This document shows positions 7,358 through 14,879 of a stretch of DNA of 38,128 bases, piece by piece; position 1 is the first letter of the stretch, and each line of letters starts with the position of its first letter. This DNA is from CAVDRM01 sp963611355. Lineage in GTDB: Bacteria; Bacillota; Clostridia; Christensenellales; Aristaeellaceae. The translations under genes and the position numbers were made by a program. The notes under the pieces were generated by a model that saw only the letters and a program-made list of their open reading frames with translations, did not search any database and had not been told where the DNA came from. Where the stretch lies: NCBI GenBank assembly GCA_963611355.1, contig CAVDRM010000022.1:1-38128 (forward strand), given 5' to 3'.

Positions 7358-8668
7358 TTACAGCGCGTTCTTGGCGATTTCTTCGTCGAACAGCTCCTGC
7401 ATGTAGTTCAGGCAGGTCTCGACGGAGTTGACGCCCTCGGAGGTCTCGCCGGTGCAGCAGTACACTGCCCAGGCATACAGAGCCTTACGATAGGCGCTGG
7501 TGAAGCCGGAGGAGAAGGGCATGGTGAAGTCGCCGTAGCAGGCGGTGTTGCCGGAAGCCTTGGCAGCCAGCAGGCTCTGGAGCAATTCAGGGGTATTTTC
7601 GGTGGTCGCACCGGTGATGCAGGGCTGGAAGGTGGCGTCAGACCAGTAGCCCATGCACTCGGACAGCCAGAATTCCATGAACTTCACGCCCCATTCCTTG
7701 TTCGCGGCCTTGTCGTTCACCATGAAGGCCTGGTCGACCTGAACGTTCAGCACGGGGGTTTCGCCGGAGTCATCGGTCGGGCAGAGGAAGAAGCCGTACT
7801 CGAAGTCATCGGTCTTGACCTGCTCAATGGAGCCGATGTTCCAGGTGCCCTGATACAGCATGCCGGCCTTGCCGGAGACGAACATTTCATTCGCATCGGT
7901 CTGCTTGTTGGAGGTGGCATTGGCGGCAGCCCAGCCCTTGCCCTGCCCCATGCGCTCGGCCCACAGCTCCAGCGCCTTGGCAAAGTAAGTGTAATCGGTA
8001 ACCTTCTTTTCGCCGCTCATCAGCTTTTCGAACATGTCGTTGTCGCCGTTGGCCAGCGCTTCGGTCCAGACGATGGGACGCATTTCGATGTCCACGGAGG
8101 CACCGTCGGCATACCACTGAGCCCACGGGGTGATGCCGTTGTCGGCCAGCTTCTGCGCAGCCGCCAGCAGCTCGGTCTTGGTGGTGGGAACCTCGATGCC
8201 CAGTTCTGCAAACATCTTCACGTTGTAGAACACGCCCCAGGACTTGAAGTCAACGGGGTATGCATACCACTTGCCGTTGTAGGACACGTCGCCCATGTCG
8301 CCGGCGGTCAGGCCCAGGGAGGTGATCAGCTCGTTGCCGGTCAGATCCATGATGTAGCCTTCGTTGATCAGGGTGTCATACATGCCGGGGTTGCCCATGA
8401 TGAGTTCGGGGTTGTCGCCGGCAGCGATAGCGGTCTCCAGCTGCGGCCAGTAGTCAGTGCCCTGAGAATACGCTAAGTTGGTGAACTCGATCTTCACTTC
8501 GGGATGCGCGGCGACGAAGAGCTTTTCAATGGCTTCCAACGCGTCGGCCTTCTGACCCTCCACCATGTAATGGAACACGGTGATCTTGATGGTATCCTCT
8601 GCGAAAGAGGCGGGGACCATGGCCAGAACCATGATCAGTGCTAAGAACAGAGCCAGCATTTTCTTCAT
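7358..8668 (-). CDS. Extracellular sugar-binding protein of the ABC importer
   Basis: A 436-residue solute-binding protein of the family 1 (MalE-like) type. The first 23 residues form a classical signal peptide (two lysines, hydrophobic core, cleavage after ASFA). The mature domain shows typical features such as a PVDFKSWGVFYNVKMF hinge-region stretch near residue 140 and MLYQGTWNIGSIEQ near residue 263. Unusually for a Gram-positive binding protein, the signal lacks a lipobox cysteine, so membrane retention by a lipid anchor is not expected. AGGGAGGA lies before the start. The gene has its own promoter and a leader with three hairpins, and is the first of the transporter transcript. Ligand unknown, probably the sugar degraded by the divergent operon. 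Confidence 0.92.
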   Translation of the reverse strand: MKKMLALFLALIMVLAMVPASFAEDTIKITVFHYMVEGQKADALEAIEKLFVAAHPEVKIEFTNLAYSQGTDYWPQLETAIAAGDNPELIMGNPGMYDTLINEGYIMDLTGNELITSLGLTAGDMGDVSYNGKWYAYPVDFKSWGVFYNVKMFAELGIEVPTTKTELLAAAQKLADNGITPWAQWYADGASVDIEMRPIVWTEALANGDNDMFEKLMSGEKKVTDYTYFAKALELWAERMGQGKGWAAANATSNKQTDANEMFVSGKAGMLYQGTWNIGSIEQVKTDDFEYGFFLCPTDDSGETPVLNVQVDQAFMVNDKAANKEWGVKFMEFWLSECMGYWSDATFQPCITGATTENTPELLQSLLAAKASGNTACYGDFTMPFSSGFTSAYRKALYAWAVYCCTGETSEGVNSVETCLNYMQELFDEEIAKNAL

Positions 8669-8682
8669 GCTATAGTCCTCCC

Positions 8683-8755
8683 TTGGGCGTTGCCCAAATT
8701 TTCGTCAGCGCCCTTGAGCGCTGATGTGTAGTTGACAGACAACATATCGTGTCTG
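8683..8755 (-). promoter_or_regulatory. Structured 5' leader with three hairpins
   Basis: The untranslated leader of the binding-protein mRNA contains three consecutive perfect stems: CAGACA/TGTCTG (8736-8755), TCAGCGC/GCGCTGA (8705-8724) and TTGGGC/GCCCAA (8683-8697). The last abuts the ribosome binding site at about 8675-8682. They may stabilise the transcript or modulate translation. They do not match a riboswitch class I recognise. Confidence 0.5.
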
Positions 8756-8766
8756 CTGTTGAGTCT

Positions 8767-8772
8767 ATTATG
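8767..8772 (-). promoter_or_regulatory. -10 element of the transporter promoter
   Basis: CATAAT on the minus strand lies about 100 bases before the binding-protein start, upstream of the hairpin leader. No good -35 is found 16-18 bases upstream, as expected for a promoter needing an AraC-type activator such as the YesN-like regulator encoded just upstream. Confidence 0.4.
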
Positions 8773-8892
8773 GCATGATTTTTTCCGAATATGTATACAC
8801 CGTTTTTCTTAATTCGTTTATTGATTTTACTGGATTTTTGATAAAATCCGTCATCGGATATGCATAATACAGGTCGATTTCTTCCGCAACAA

Positions 8893-8917
8893 ACAAAAAT
8901 CCGGCGTTTGAGCCGGA
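8893..8917 (-). terminator. Terminator of the response regulator gene
   Basis: Stem TCCGGC/GCCGGA (8900-8905 and 8912-8917) with a six-base loop is followed on the minus strand by TTTTTGTTTG. It lies 18 bases after the regulator stop and separates it from the transporter transcript. Confidence 0.8.
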
Positions 8918-8934
8918 ATAAGCGTATCATTAGG

Positions 8935-10455
8935 TCAGCTGCGTGCCAGCCGGTTGCGGTATTCCGTCGGCGTCATATGCTCCGCCCGCTTGAAGGCATT
9001 GTAGAAGGAGATATAGTTGCTGTAGCCGATGGCGCTGCCGACCTCCTCGACCAAAATGCGCGGGTCGGCCAGCATGGTGTGCGCGATTTCCATTTTGGCG
9101 TTCTGCAAATGCTCGCGGAAGGTGATGCCCGTTTCTTTGCGGATAAGCGCGGACAGATAATTGACGCTGACATGGTACATATCGGCGATATCGTTCAGCT
9201 CCAGCTTTTCCGCGCCGTGCAGACGGATATACTCCAGCACGTTGCGGGTGAGCAGGGAGCATTTGTTTTCCGAGGCGTTGTTGCCCTCATTCAGCGCCTT
9301 GTGCAGGCTCTTCAGGCATTTTTCGACCTCCTCCCGCCCCGTCACAAACCACGGAGCGCTCATGGCGCGGTCAATGTCCGCGGTCATGGGGCAGGGAAAC
9401 TTGCGGAACAGCATGAGCGAATACAGGGACACGAGGGAGCGAAGCTGGCTGTACTGCCGGCCGCTAATTTCGGCAATCACCTGAGCGGCTTCGCGGGCGC
9501 TTTCGTCCGTCAGCTCGGCCTTTTCAATCAGCCCCTCAATGCTTCGCCTGACCTCGGTCATAAGACCGTCATTTTCGGTGTTTTCCGCCTGATAAAACAC
9601 GCACATCCCGCTGACATGGCTCATGGCGCTTTCCCAGAGCGCCTGCCGCGCCTGATGGTAGGTCTGCCGGATTTGGTGATGGGAGGTGGCAAGGGAGCTG
9701 ATGCCGATGCGCACCTTGGCGGGAAGCGCCTTATCGATGCGCTCGCACACCCGCTCCACTTCGCCGCGCCAGCCTTCGCCCGTGTTGTCCCGCATGACAT
9801 ATACGACCAAGGAATCATACAGCACCACGGACAGCGCCCGCATCTGGCAGCTTTCCAGCAGGTCGTCCATGCCGTTGAGGGTGGACAAGGGGATCGCGCC
9901 CGGCTCCTCCGGCTGAATAATCATCAGATAATATGCCGGGCTCCACAGGCCGATGTCCTCCAAGGACTGGTTGACGTTCTGCCCGACGCGGGAGTCATTG
10001 GTGAGCAAAGACAAAATCTGCGCCTTCATGCGCAGCTTGTCCACCTGCGTCATGGCGACATCTGCGGCTATCTGCCGCTGCATCATGTCGATGGCGCGGC
10101 TGACGGCCTTGATGACCTCTTCATTCTGAATGGGCTTCAAAATATAATCGAACACGGCGAGCTTGATGGCGCGGCTGGCATACTGAAACTGGTCATAGCC
10201 CGTGATGATGATGGTCTTCATGTCCGGCAGCGCGGGACGCACGGCCTCCAGCATCTCCAGCCCGTCCAGCTTGGGCATGCGAATGTCCGTCAACAGAATA
10301 TCGGGACACTTCTGCAGCAGCATCTTCCGCCCGCTTTCACCGTCCGAGGCCGTTCCCACCACCACACAGCCCAAGCCCGCCCAATCAATGGTTTGGCATA
10401 ATGAACGAACGGTAATGGGGTTGTCCTCCACAATGGCCACCTTGACCTGCGCCAT
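8935..10455 (-). CDS. YesN-family response regulator, AraC-type
   Basis: A 506-residue DNA-binding response regulator. The receiver domain (residues 1-120) has the acidic VEDN patch, phospho-acceptor Asp57 in LLTDIRMPKLDG, Thr85 in IIITGYDQF and Lys107 in YILKPIQ. A middle linker region of roughly 270 residues is typical of YesN proteins. The C-terminal 100 residues form two AraC-type helix-turn-helix motifs, including LELNDIADMYHVSVNYLS and IGYSNYISFYNAFKRAEHM with the terminal PTEYR. The start at 10455 is chosen for GAGGAG six bases upstream. It is the likely partner of the YesM kinase at 3546-5360, with the transporter between them, and faces the catabolic operon across a shared intergenic region, so it probably activates both. 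Target sites are inference. Confidence 0.93.
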   Translation of the reverse strand: MAQVKVAIVEDNPITVRSLCQTIDWAGLGCVVVGTASDGESGRKMLLQKCPDILLTDIRMPKLDGLEMLEAVRPALPDMKTIIITGYDQFQYASRAIKLAVFDYILKPIQNEEVIKAVSRAIDMMQRQIAADVAMTQVDKLRMKAQILSLLTNDSRVGQNVNQSLEDIGLWSPAYYLMIIQPEEPGAIPLSTLNGMDDLLESCQMRALSVVLYDSLVVYVMRDNTGEGWRGEVERVCERIDKALPAKVRIGISSLATSHHQIRQTYHQARQALWESAMSHVSGMCVFYQAENTENDGLMTEVRRSIEGLIEKAELTDESAREAAQVIAEISGRQYSQLRSLVSLYSLMLFRKFPCPMTADIDRAMSAPWFVTGREEVEKCLKSLHKALNEGNNASENKCSLLTRNVLEYIRLHGAEKLELNDIADMYHVSVNYLSALIRKETGITFREHLQNAKMEIAHTMLADPRILVEEVGSAIGYSNYISFYNAFKRAEHMTPTEYRNRLARS

Positions 10456-10495
10456 GCCTGCTCCTCGCTTTCGGATAGATTCTCGGTTTTTATTC

Positions 10496-10523
10496 ATTAT
10501 ATCAAAAACTCAGGGCTTTTCAA
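10496..10523 (-). promoter_or_regulatory. Promoter of the response regulator gene
   Basis: TTGAAA (10518-10523), a 16-base spacer and TATAAT (10496-10501) preceded by TGA (extended -10) on the minus strand. The transcript starts close to 10489, about 35 bases before the regulator start codon. Confidence 0.75.
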
Positions 10524-10531
10524 GTAGCGGA

Positions 10532-10610
10532 TGACAGATTGTCACGCAAAATTTTACGGAAGGTTTACGGATGCATCCGATGATTTTATTTGCTTTTCCG
10601 CGCTTTGCGC
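10532..10610. promoter_or_regulatory. Palindromes in the divergent control region
   Basis: Just upstream of the regulator promoter lies TGACA-GAT-TGTCA (10532-10544), then the perfect 12-base palindrome CGGATGCATCCG (10568-10579), then CGCGC-TTT-GCGCG (10589-10601). The 374-base region between the two divergent genes contains no ORF I would support; it holds these dyads, the direct repeats at 10701-10760 and the two promoters. Confidence 0.45.
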
Positions 10611-10700
10611 GCATTGTTCGGCAGCGCTTCAATCATGAAGGAACTGCTGCGAAGGCACGCCGTCCGTTTGTTTCCCGAATGTCAGGACGCATCGATACCA

Positions 10701-10760
10701 TAGATTCGCATAATATATAGAAATTATAGATTCCGCATACAATTTCTTAGAATCGGCATA
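10701..10760 (+). repeat. Three direct repeats, probable activator sites
   Basis: Three near-identical boxes share one orientation: TAGATTCGCATA (10701-10712), TAGATTCCGCATA (10727-10739) and TAGAATCGGCATA (10748-10760). The last two are exactly 21 bases apart, two helical turns, and the last ends one base before the -35 of the catabolic operon. Direct repeats touching the -35 are the classic binding pattern of AraC-type activators, so the neighbouring YesN-like regulator is the natural candidate. Confidence 0.65.
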
Positions 10761-10789
10761 TTGATTCATGATTCGGAGGAACTTATAAT
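10761..10789 (+). promoter_or_regulatory. Promoter of the catabolic operon
   Basis: TTGATT (10761-10766), a 17-base spacer and TATAAT (10784-10789). The start of transcription is near 10796, about 34 bases before the first gene. The imperfect -35 is directly adjacent to the direct repeats. Confidence 0.75.
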
Positions 10790-10829
10790 AAAGACATAAT
10801 CCCCAAATTTTGCGAAAGAAGGCTGTGCT

Positions 10830-12230
10830 ATGGCTATGCTGAATTATCGGGTCAAAATCGGTCTGGCTCCCATGCGTCGTGATGTTACCCCGCGTCCCGG
10901 CATTTTCAACTGGGAAAAGGCGGAAGAACGCGGCCATCAAGTCGTTCGGTACATCGAGGAGCATTTTGCTTCCGAAAATGTCACCTTTGTGGATTTGAAG
11001 GGCATCAATCCCGTCGATGTCATGTACTGCGATGCGGACGCGGAAAAGGTCATTGAACGCTTTAACGCGGAAAAGGTCGATGCGGTGCTGATTATCAACT
11101 GCAACTTCGGCAATGAGGAAATTGCGGGAACGGTAGCTCGCGGCGTGGGCAAGCCCGTCTGCATCTGGGCGCCCATTGACGACAGCTTCCTGCCAGACGG
11201 CACGCGCTATACGGACAGCCAGTGCGGGCTGTTCGGCGTGAGCCGCCAGCTTCAGCGCCTGCATGTGCCGTTTACCTATATCGAAACAAGCCCGGTGGAC
11301 GGCGAAATCTTCAAAGCGGGCTTTGAAAAATTCACCCATGTAGCCTGCATGGTCAAGAACTTCCGCGGGATGCGCATCGCGCAGGTGGGTATGCGTCCCA
11401 AGCCCTTCTGCTCCGTCATCTTCAATGAAGGCGAGCTGATGGAAAAATTCGGCCTTCAGATTATTCCGGTCAACATGGCCGTAATCATCGACAAATACAA
11501 CAAGATTTTGGCGCAAAGCGATGCGGAACTGGAGGAGGGCGCAAAGCTGCTTCTGTCCCGCTATGAAATGGACGATTTGACCCCGCCGCTGCTCAAGAAG
11601 GTCTATGCCTTCGTGCTGCTGTACAAATGGCTGTTTGAAGCTTATAATGTGCATGCCGTGTCCGCCGAATGCTGGACGGCCATGCAGCTGGGTGTCGGCG
11701 CGATGCCCTGCACCGCATACAGTATTTTGGCCGATATGGGCTATATCATCTCCTGCGAGAGCGACCTGCACGGCGCTATCTCAATGGCGCTTTTGTCCTG
11801 TGCCACGATGGGCAGGAAGATTCCCTTCTTCGGCGAATTCACCGTACGCCATCCCGAAAACAAAAACGCCGAGCTGCTGTGGCACTGCGGCCCGTTCGCC
11901 TACAGCCTTAAAAAGGAAGGCAGCCCCTGCAAGAATGTGAACATGCGCCAGTGGTTCCAGGTCAAAGACGGACAGTACACTGTGTCCCGCCTTGACCAGG
12001 ATAACGGACATTACAGCCTGTTGGCCGGAACGTGCCGCACGACCGACGGCCCGTATACCTTCGGCACATACCTCTGGGCGCAGTTTAAGAACCTCTCCGC
12101 GTGGGAGCGCAAGCTGATTGAAGGCCCGTACATCCACCATATGGCGGAGATCGAGGGCGATGTCACCGAGGAACTGCGTGAATTCATCAAGTTCGTGCCC
12201 GAATTAAAGCTGGATACCGTGAACGAATAA
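10830..12230 (+). CDS. FucI/AraA-fold sugar isomerase-like protein
   Basis: A 466-residue protein resembling the L-fucose isomerase-related family, whose better-known members interconvert aldoses and ketoses using a divalent metal. The C-terminal half contains SAECWTAMQ near residue 280 and CESDLHGAISMALL near residue 309, which hold the Glu/Asp residues expected at the metal site; a His appears near residue 355 in WHCGPF. The N-terminal half looks like the substrate-binding alpha/beta domain (VDAVLIINCNFGNEE near residue 85). First gene of the operon, read from the promoter at 10761-10789; an alternative ATG lies two codons in. The substrate is not known. The context (two sugar kinases, aldolase, epimerase) supports a role as first committed isomerase. 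Confidence 0.8.
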   Translation: MAMLNYRVKIGLAPMRRDVTPRPGIFNWEKAEERGHQVVRYIEEHFASENVTFVDLKGINPVDVMYCDADAEKVIERFNAEKVDAVLIINCNFGNEEIAGTVARGVGKPVCIWAPIDDSFLPDGTRYTDSQCGLFGVSRQLQRLHVPFTYIETSPVDGEIFKAGFEKFTHVACMVKNFRGMRIAQVGMRPKPFCSVIFNEGELMEKFGLQIIPVNMAVIIDKYNKILAQSDAELEEGAKLLLSRYEMDDLTPPLLKKVYAFVLLYKWLFEAYNVHAVSAECWTAMQLGVGAMPCTAYSILADMGYIISCESDLHGAISMALLSCATMGRKIPFFGEFTVRHPENKNAELLWHCGPFAYSLKKEGSPCKNVNMRQWFQVKDGQYTVSRLDQDNGHYSLLAGTCRTTDGPYTFGTYLWAQFKNLSAWERKLIEGPYIHHMAEIEGDVTEELREFIKFVPELKLDTVNE

Positions 12231-12266
12231 CAGACCATCATTGCAATAAGAAAGGAAGATTTTGTC

Positions 12267-13097
12267 ATGCTGACCGGAATGAAGGAAATGCTCAAGGCTG
12301 CCGAGGAGCGCAAATGCGCCATCCCTGCTTTTAACGTCTACAACGCCGAGACCGCTCTGGGCATCATCTTTGCCGCAGAAGAAGCGAACGCCAGCGTTAT
12401 CCTTCAGATGTACAGCCGCCTGTTTACCAACTATGAGGCCAAGTTCCTCATTCCCTCCATCCTTCAGGCCGCGCATGATTCCAAGGTGAAGCTTGCCTTC
12501 CATCTGGACCACGGCGCAAGCGATGAGGCCGTCTGCCGTGCGCTTCGCTGGGGCTGCACCAGCGTTATGCGTGATGCAAGCACCCTGCCGTTTGAAGAGA
12601 ACGTGAAAGTTTTGAAGAATGTGGTGCATTTTGCCCATGAGGTCGGCGTGGATGTCGAGGGCGAGCTGGGTCACATCGGCGTGGCCGCCGAGGGCGTCGG
12701 TACAGCATATACCAAGGTGGACGAAGCCGTCCGCTTTGTGGACGAGACCGGCGTGGACGCACTGGCCATCATGGTCGGCACGGCGCACGGTCACTATAAA
12801 CAGGCGCCCGTGCTGGCAATCGACCGCATTGCCGAAATCCATGCCGCGACCAAGGCGCACCTTGTGCTGCACGGCGGCAGCGGCGTTCCCGACGAGCAGA
12901 TTCGGGCGGCGATTAAGGCCGGCATCAGCAAAATCAACTTCGGCACGGATGTTTGCTGCTCCTTCCTGAATGCCTTCCACAGCGTTGACCCGAAGACCAT
13001 CGCCGTTGACCTGTTTATGAAAGAACCGACGCAGGCCGTGAAGCGCTTTGCGCTGGAAAAGATTGCGCTGCTGGGCGCGGAGGACACCAATGGCTGA
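12267..13097 (+). CDS. Class II ketose-phosphate aldolase
   Basis: A 276-residue zinc-dependent aldolase of the FbaA/GatY/KbaY/IolJ family, which splits ketose (bis)phosphates into dihydroxyacetone phosphate and an aldehyde. Visible landmarks: IPAFNVYN (19-26), catalytic Asp81 and zinc ligand His82 in FHLDHGA, VEGELGHIG (130-138), zinc ligand His174 in GTAHGHY, LHGGSG with His202, and the phosphate-binding INFGTD (223-228). Length is close to that of IolJ and KbaY. AAGGAAG precedes the start. The next gene starts inside its last codons (8-base overlap), so both are co-translated. Sequence motifs alone do not distinguish fructose-, tagatose-, or deoxyketogluconate-phosphate specificity. Confidence 0.92.
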   Translation: MLTGMKEMLKAAEERKCAIPAFNVYNAETALGIIFAAEEANASVILQMYSRLFTNYEAKFLIPSILQAAHDSKVKLAFHLDHGASDEAVCRALRWGCTSVMRDASTLPFEENVKVLKNVVHFAHEVGVDVEGELGHIGVAAEGVGTAYTKVDEAVRFVDETGVDALAIMVGTAHGHYKQAPVLAIDRIAEIHAATKAHLVLHGGSGVPDEQIRAAIKAGISKINFGTDVCCSFLNAFHSVDPKTIAVDLFMKEPTQAVKRFALEKIALLGAEDTNG

Positions 13098-14019
13098 ACG
13101 GACGACATGGCCGGAAATGGTGGGCATCGGCTCCACGGTGTATGACACGCTGATGGTGATTGACCGCTTCCCGACGGAGGACACCAAACAAGAGGGCATT
13201 GAAACCAAGGTGCAGGGAGGCGGTCCATGCGCTACGGCGCTGGTCGCCGCCCGCAAGCTGGGCGTTTCTGCCGCCTATATGGGTACGATCGGCGATGACC
13301 CCTTCGGCCGTTTCATGATGGACGATTTTGCGCATTGGGACATTGACACGGCCTGTGTGCGCCGCGTGGCGGATGCCGTCAGCTTTCATTCCGTGGTGCT
13401 GCTGAGCAAGGCCAGCGCCAGCCGCACCTGCATCTGGAACAGGGGTACTGTTCCGCAGCCGACGGAAAAGGACATCGACTTTGATGTGCTGCGTCATGCC
13501 AAGGTGCTGCACCTGGACGGGCATATGCTGAACGCCGCAATCGCCGCCGCGAAATATTGCCGCGAGCATGGCGCGAAGGTCAGCCATGATGCGGGCGGCA
13601 CATATCCGGGCGTTGAAAATTTGATGCCCTTTGTGGATTATCTGATTCCCTCGGAGGAGTTTGCGCTGAAGATGACGGGTGAAAAGACCGCTGAGGAAGC
13701 AGCACAGAAGCTGTATGATGCCTATCATCCGGAACTGCTGGTGCTGACGCAGGGCGTTCGGGGCGGCATCCTGCTGGACGAAAAGGGACTGCGCCGCTAT
13801 GCCAGCTACAAGGTGGACGCGAAGGATACCAACGGTTGCGGCGATACCTTCCACGGTGCGTTTGCCGCCGCCAAAATCAAGGGCTTGAGCAACGACGATG
13901 CCTGCCAGTACGCCAGCGCCGCGGCGGCCATCAAATGCACCCGCTTAGGCGCACGCTATGCGATGGCAACGGACAGGGAATGCCGCGCATTCTTAAATGA
14001 AAGGGGCGTTTCGCTGTGA
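13090..14019 (+). CDS. PfkB-family sugar kinase
   Basis: A 309-residue carbohydrate kinase of the ribokinase/PfkB family (ribokinase, IolC, KdgK, fructokinases). It has the N-terminal GGGPCATALVAARKLG substrate motif (about residues 43-58) and the C-terminal catalytic signature DTNGCGDTFHGAF near residue 251, in which the usual GAGD is GCGD; the catalytic Asp is present. Start at 13090 is set by GGAGGA ten bases before and by overlap with the aldolase gene; an earlier in-frame start lies inside the aldolase without support. The following epimerase gene overlaps by GTGA. It likely phosphorylates the ketose or keto-acid that the aldolase cleaves. Specificity unknown. Confidence 0.9.
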   Translation: MAERTTWPEMVGIGSTVYDTLMVIDRFPTEDTKQEGIETKVQGGGPCATALVAARKLGVSAAYMGTIGDDPFGRFMMDDFAHWDIDTACVRRVADAVSFHSVVLLSKASASRTCIWNRGTVPQPTEKDIDFDVLRHAKVLHLDGHMLNAAIAAAKYCREHGAKVSHDAGGTYPGVENLMPFVDYLIPSEEFALKMTGEKTAEEAAQKLYDAYHPELLVLTQGVRGGILLDEKGLRRYASYKVDAKDTNGCGDTFHGAFAAAKIKGLSNDDACQYASAAAAIKCTRLGARYAMATDRECRAFLNERGVSL

Positions 14020-14864
14020 GCCTGACGACGCTGCGCAATGGAAAGCTGACCCTGACGATTTCCTCCTTAGGCGCCGAAATGCAGTCCATCAAAGACGAAA
14101 ACGGCATCGAACGCCTATGGCAGGGAGACCCCAAATTCTGGAAAGGACGCGCCCCGATTTTGTTTCCCATCGCGGGCGGGCTTCGGGAGGACTGCTATTA
14201 TTTAGACGGGCGGTGCTATGAAATGCCCAAGCACGGCTATGTACGGCAAATCGAATGGCAGCTTGAAAAGGCCGATGCAAGCAGCGCGACCTACCTGATG
14301 CGGGAAAAGGCTCCCGGCTTTCCGTTTGACTATGCGCTCCGTGTGACCTATCGGCTGGAGGACTGCCGCGTTATCGTGACATGGCAGGTCGAAAACCATG
14401 ACCAACGGACTTTCTATTTCGGCATGGGCGCTCACGAGGGGTACGCAGCCCCCGGCGGCATTGAGGATTACGAAATTCTTTTTGACGAGGAGGAGACCCT
14501 CTTCAATCATGTGCTGCACGGCAATTTAATCGACCCGGCGGGGCAGGTAATGGCAGAAAACACCCGCTGCTTCCCCCTGAAGGAAGAATATTTCGCCGTG
14601 GATGCGCTGGTGTTTACGGACTTAAAAAGCCGCGGCGTGACGCTGGTCAGCCGCACGCATGACCGAAGGGTGCGCGTGGATTTTCCCGAACACGATGTAC
14701 TGATGTTCTGGATGAAGCCGGGCGCGGAATATATCTGTATTGAGCCGTGGCTGAATGCGCCGGATACCTTGGACAGCGATTTGCAGATTGAGCACAAAAA
14801 GGGATGCATCCGCTTAGAAAAGGGACAATCCGTTCAGCGCCATCACTTCATCACAATTTTTTAA
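14016..14864 (+). CDS. LacX-like aldose 1-epimerase
   Basis: A 282-residue protein of the aldose 1-epimerase superfamily, LacX subgroup, which interconverts alpha and beta anomers of sugars or sugar phosphates. Features: LGAEMQSI near residue 19, a Phe-Pro-Ile-Ala-Gly stretch near residue 51, HGYVRQIEW near residue 73, FGMGAHEGY near residue 130 (catalytic His; family members usually have His-Pro) and CIEPW near residue 247. The GTG start at 14016 overlaps the kinase stop (GTGA) and follows AAAGGGG. It probably speeds anomer exchange of the imported sugar before isomerisation. Assignment to the superfamily is firm, substrate unknown. Confidence 0.85.
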   Translation: MSLTTLRNGKLTLTISSLGAEMQSIKDENGIERLWQGDPKFWKGRAPILFPIAGGLREDCYYLDGRCYEMPKHGYVRQIEWQLEKADASSATYLMREKAPGFPFDYALRVTYRLEDCRVIVTWQVENHDQRTFYFGMGAHEGYAAPGGIEDYEILFDEEETLFNHVLHGNLIDPAGQVMAENTRCFPLKEEYFAVDALVFTDLKSRGVTLVSRTHDRRVRVDFPEHDVLMFWMKPGAEYICIEPWLNAPDTLDSDLQIEHKKGCIRLEKGQSVQRHHFITIF

Positions 14865-14879
14865 GGAGGCTCGGAATTG

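Noticed and set aside
8860..10401. Plus-strand open frame (about 510 codons) opposite the response regulator
   Set aside because: Antisense to receiver and AraC domains with clear motifs; starts within the terminator region and has no start signal.
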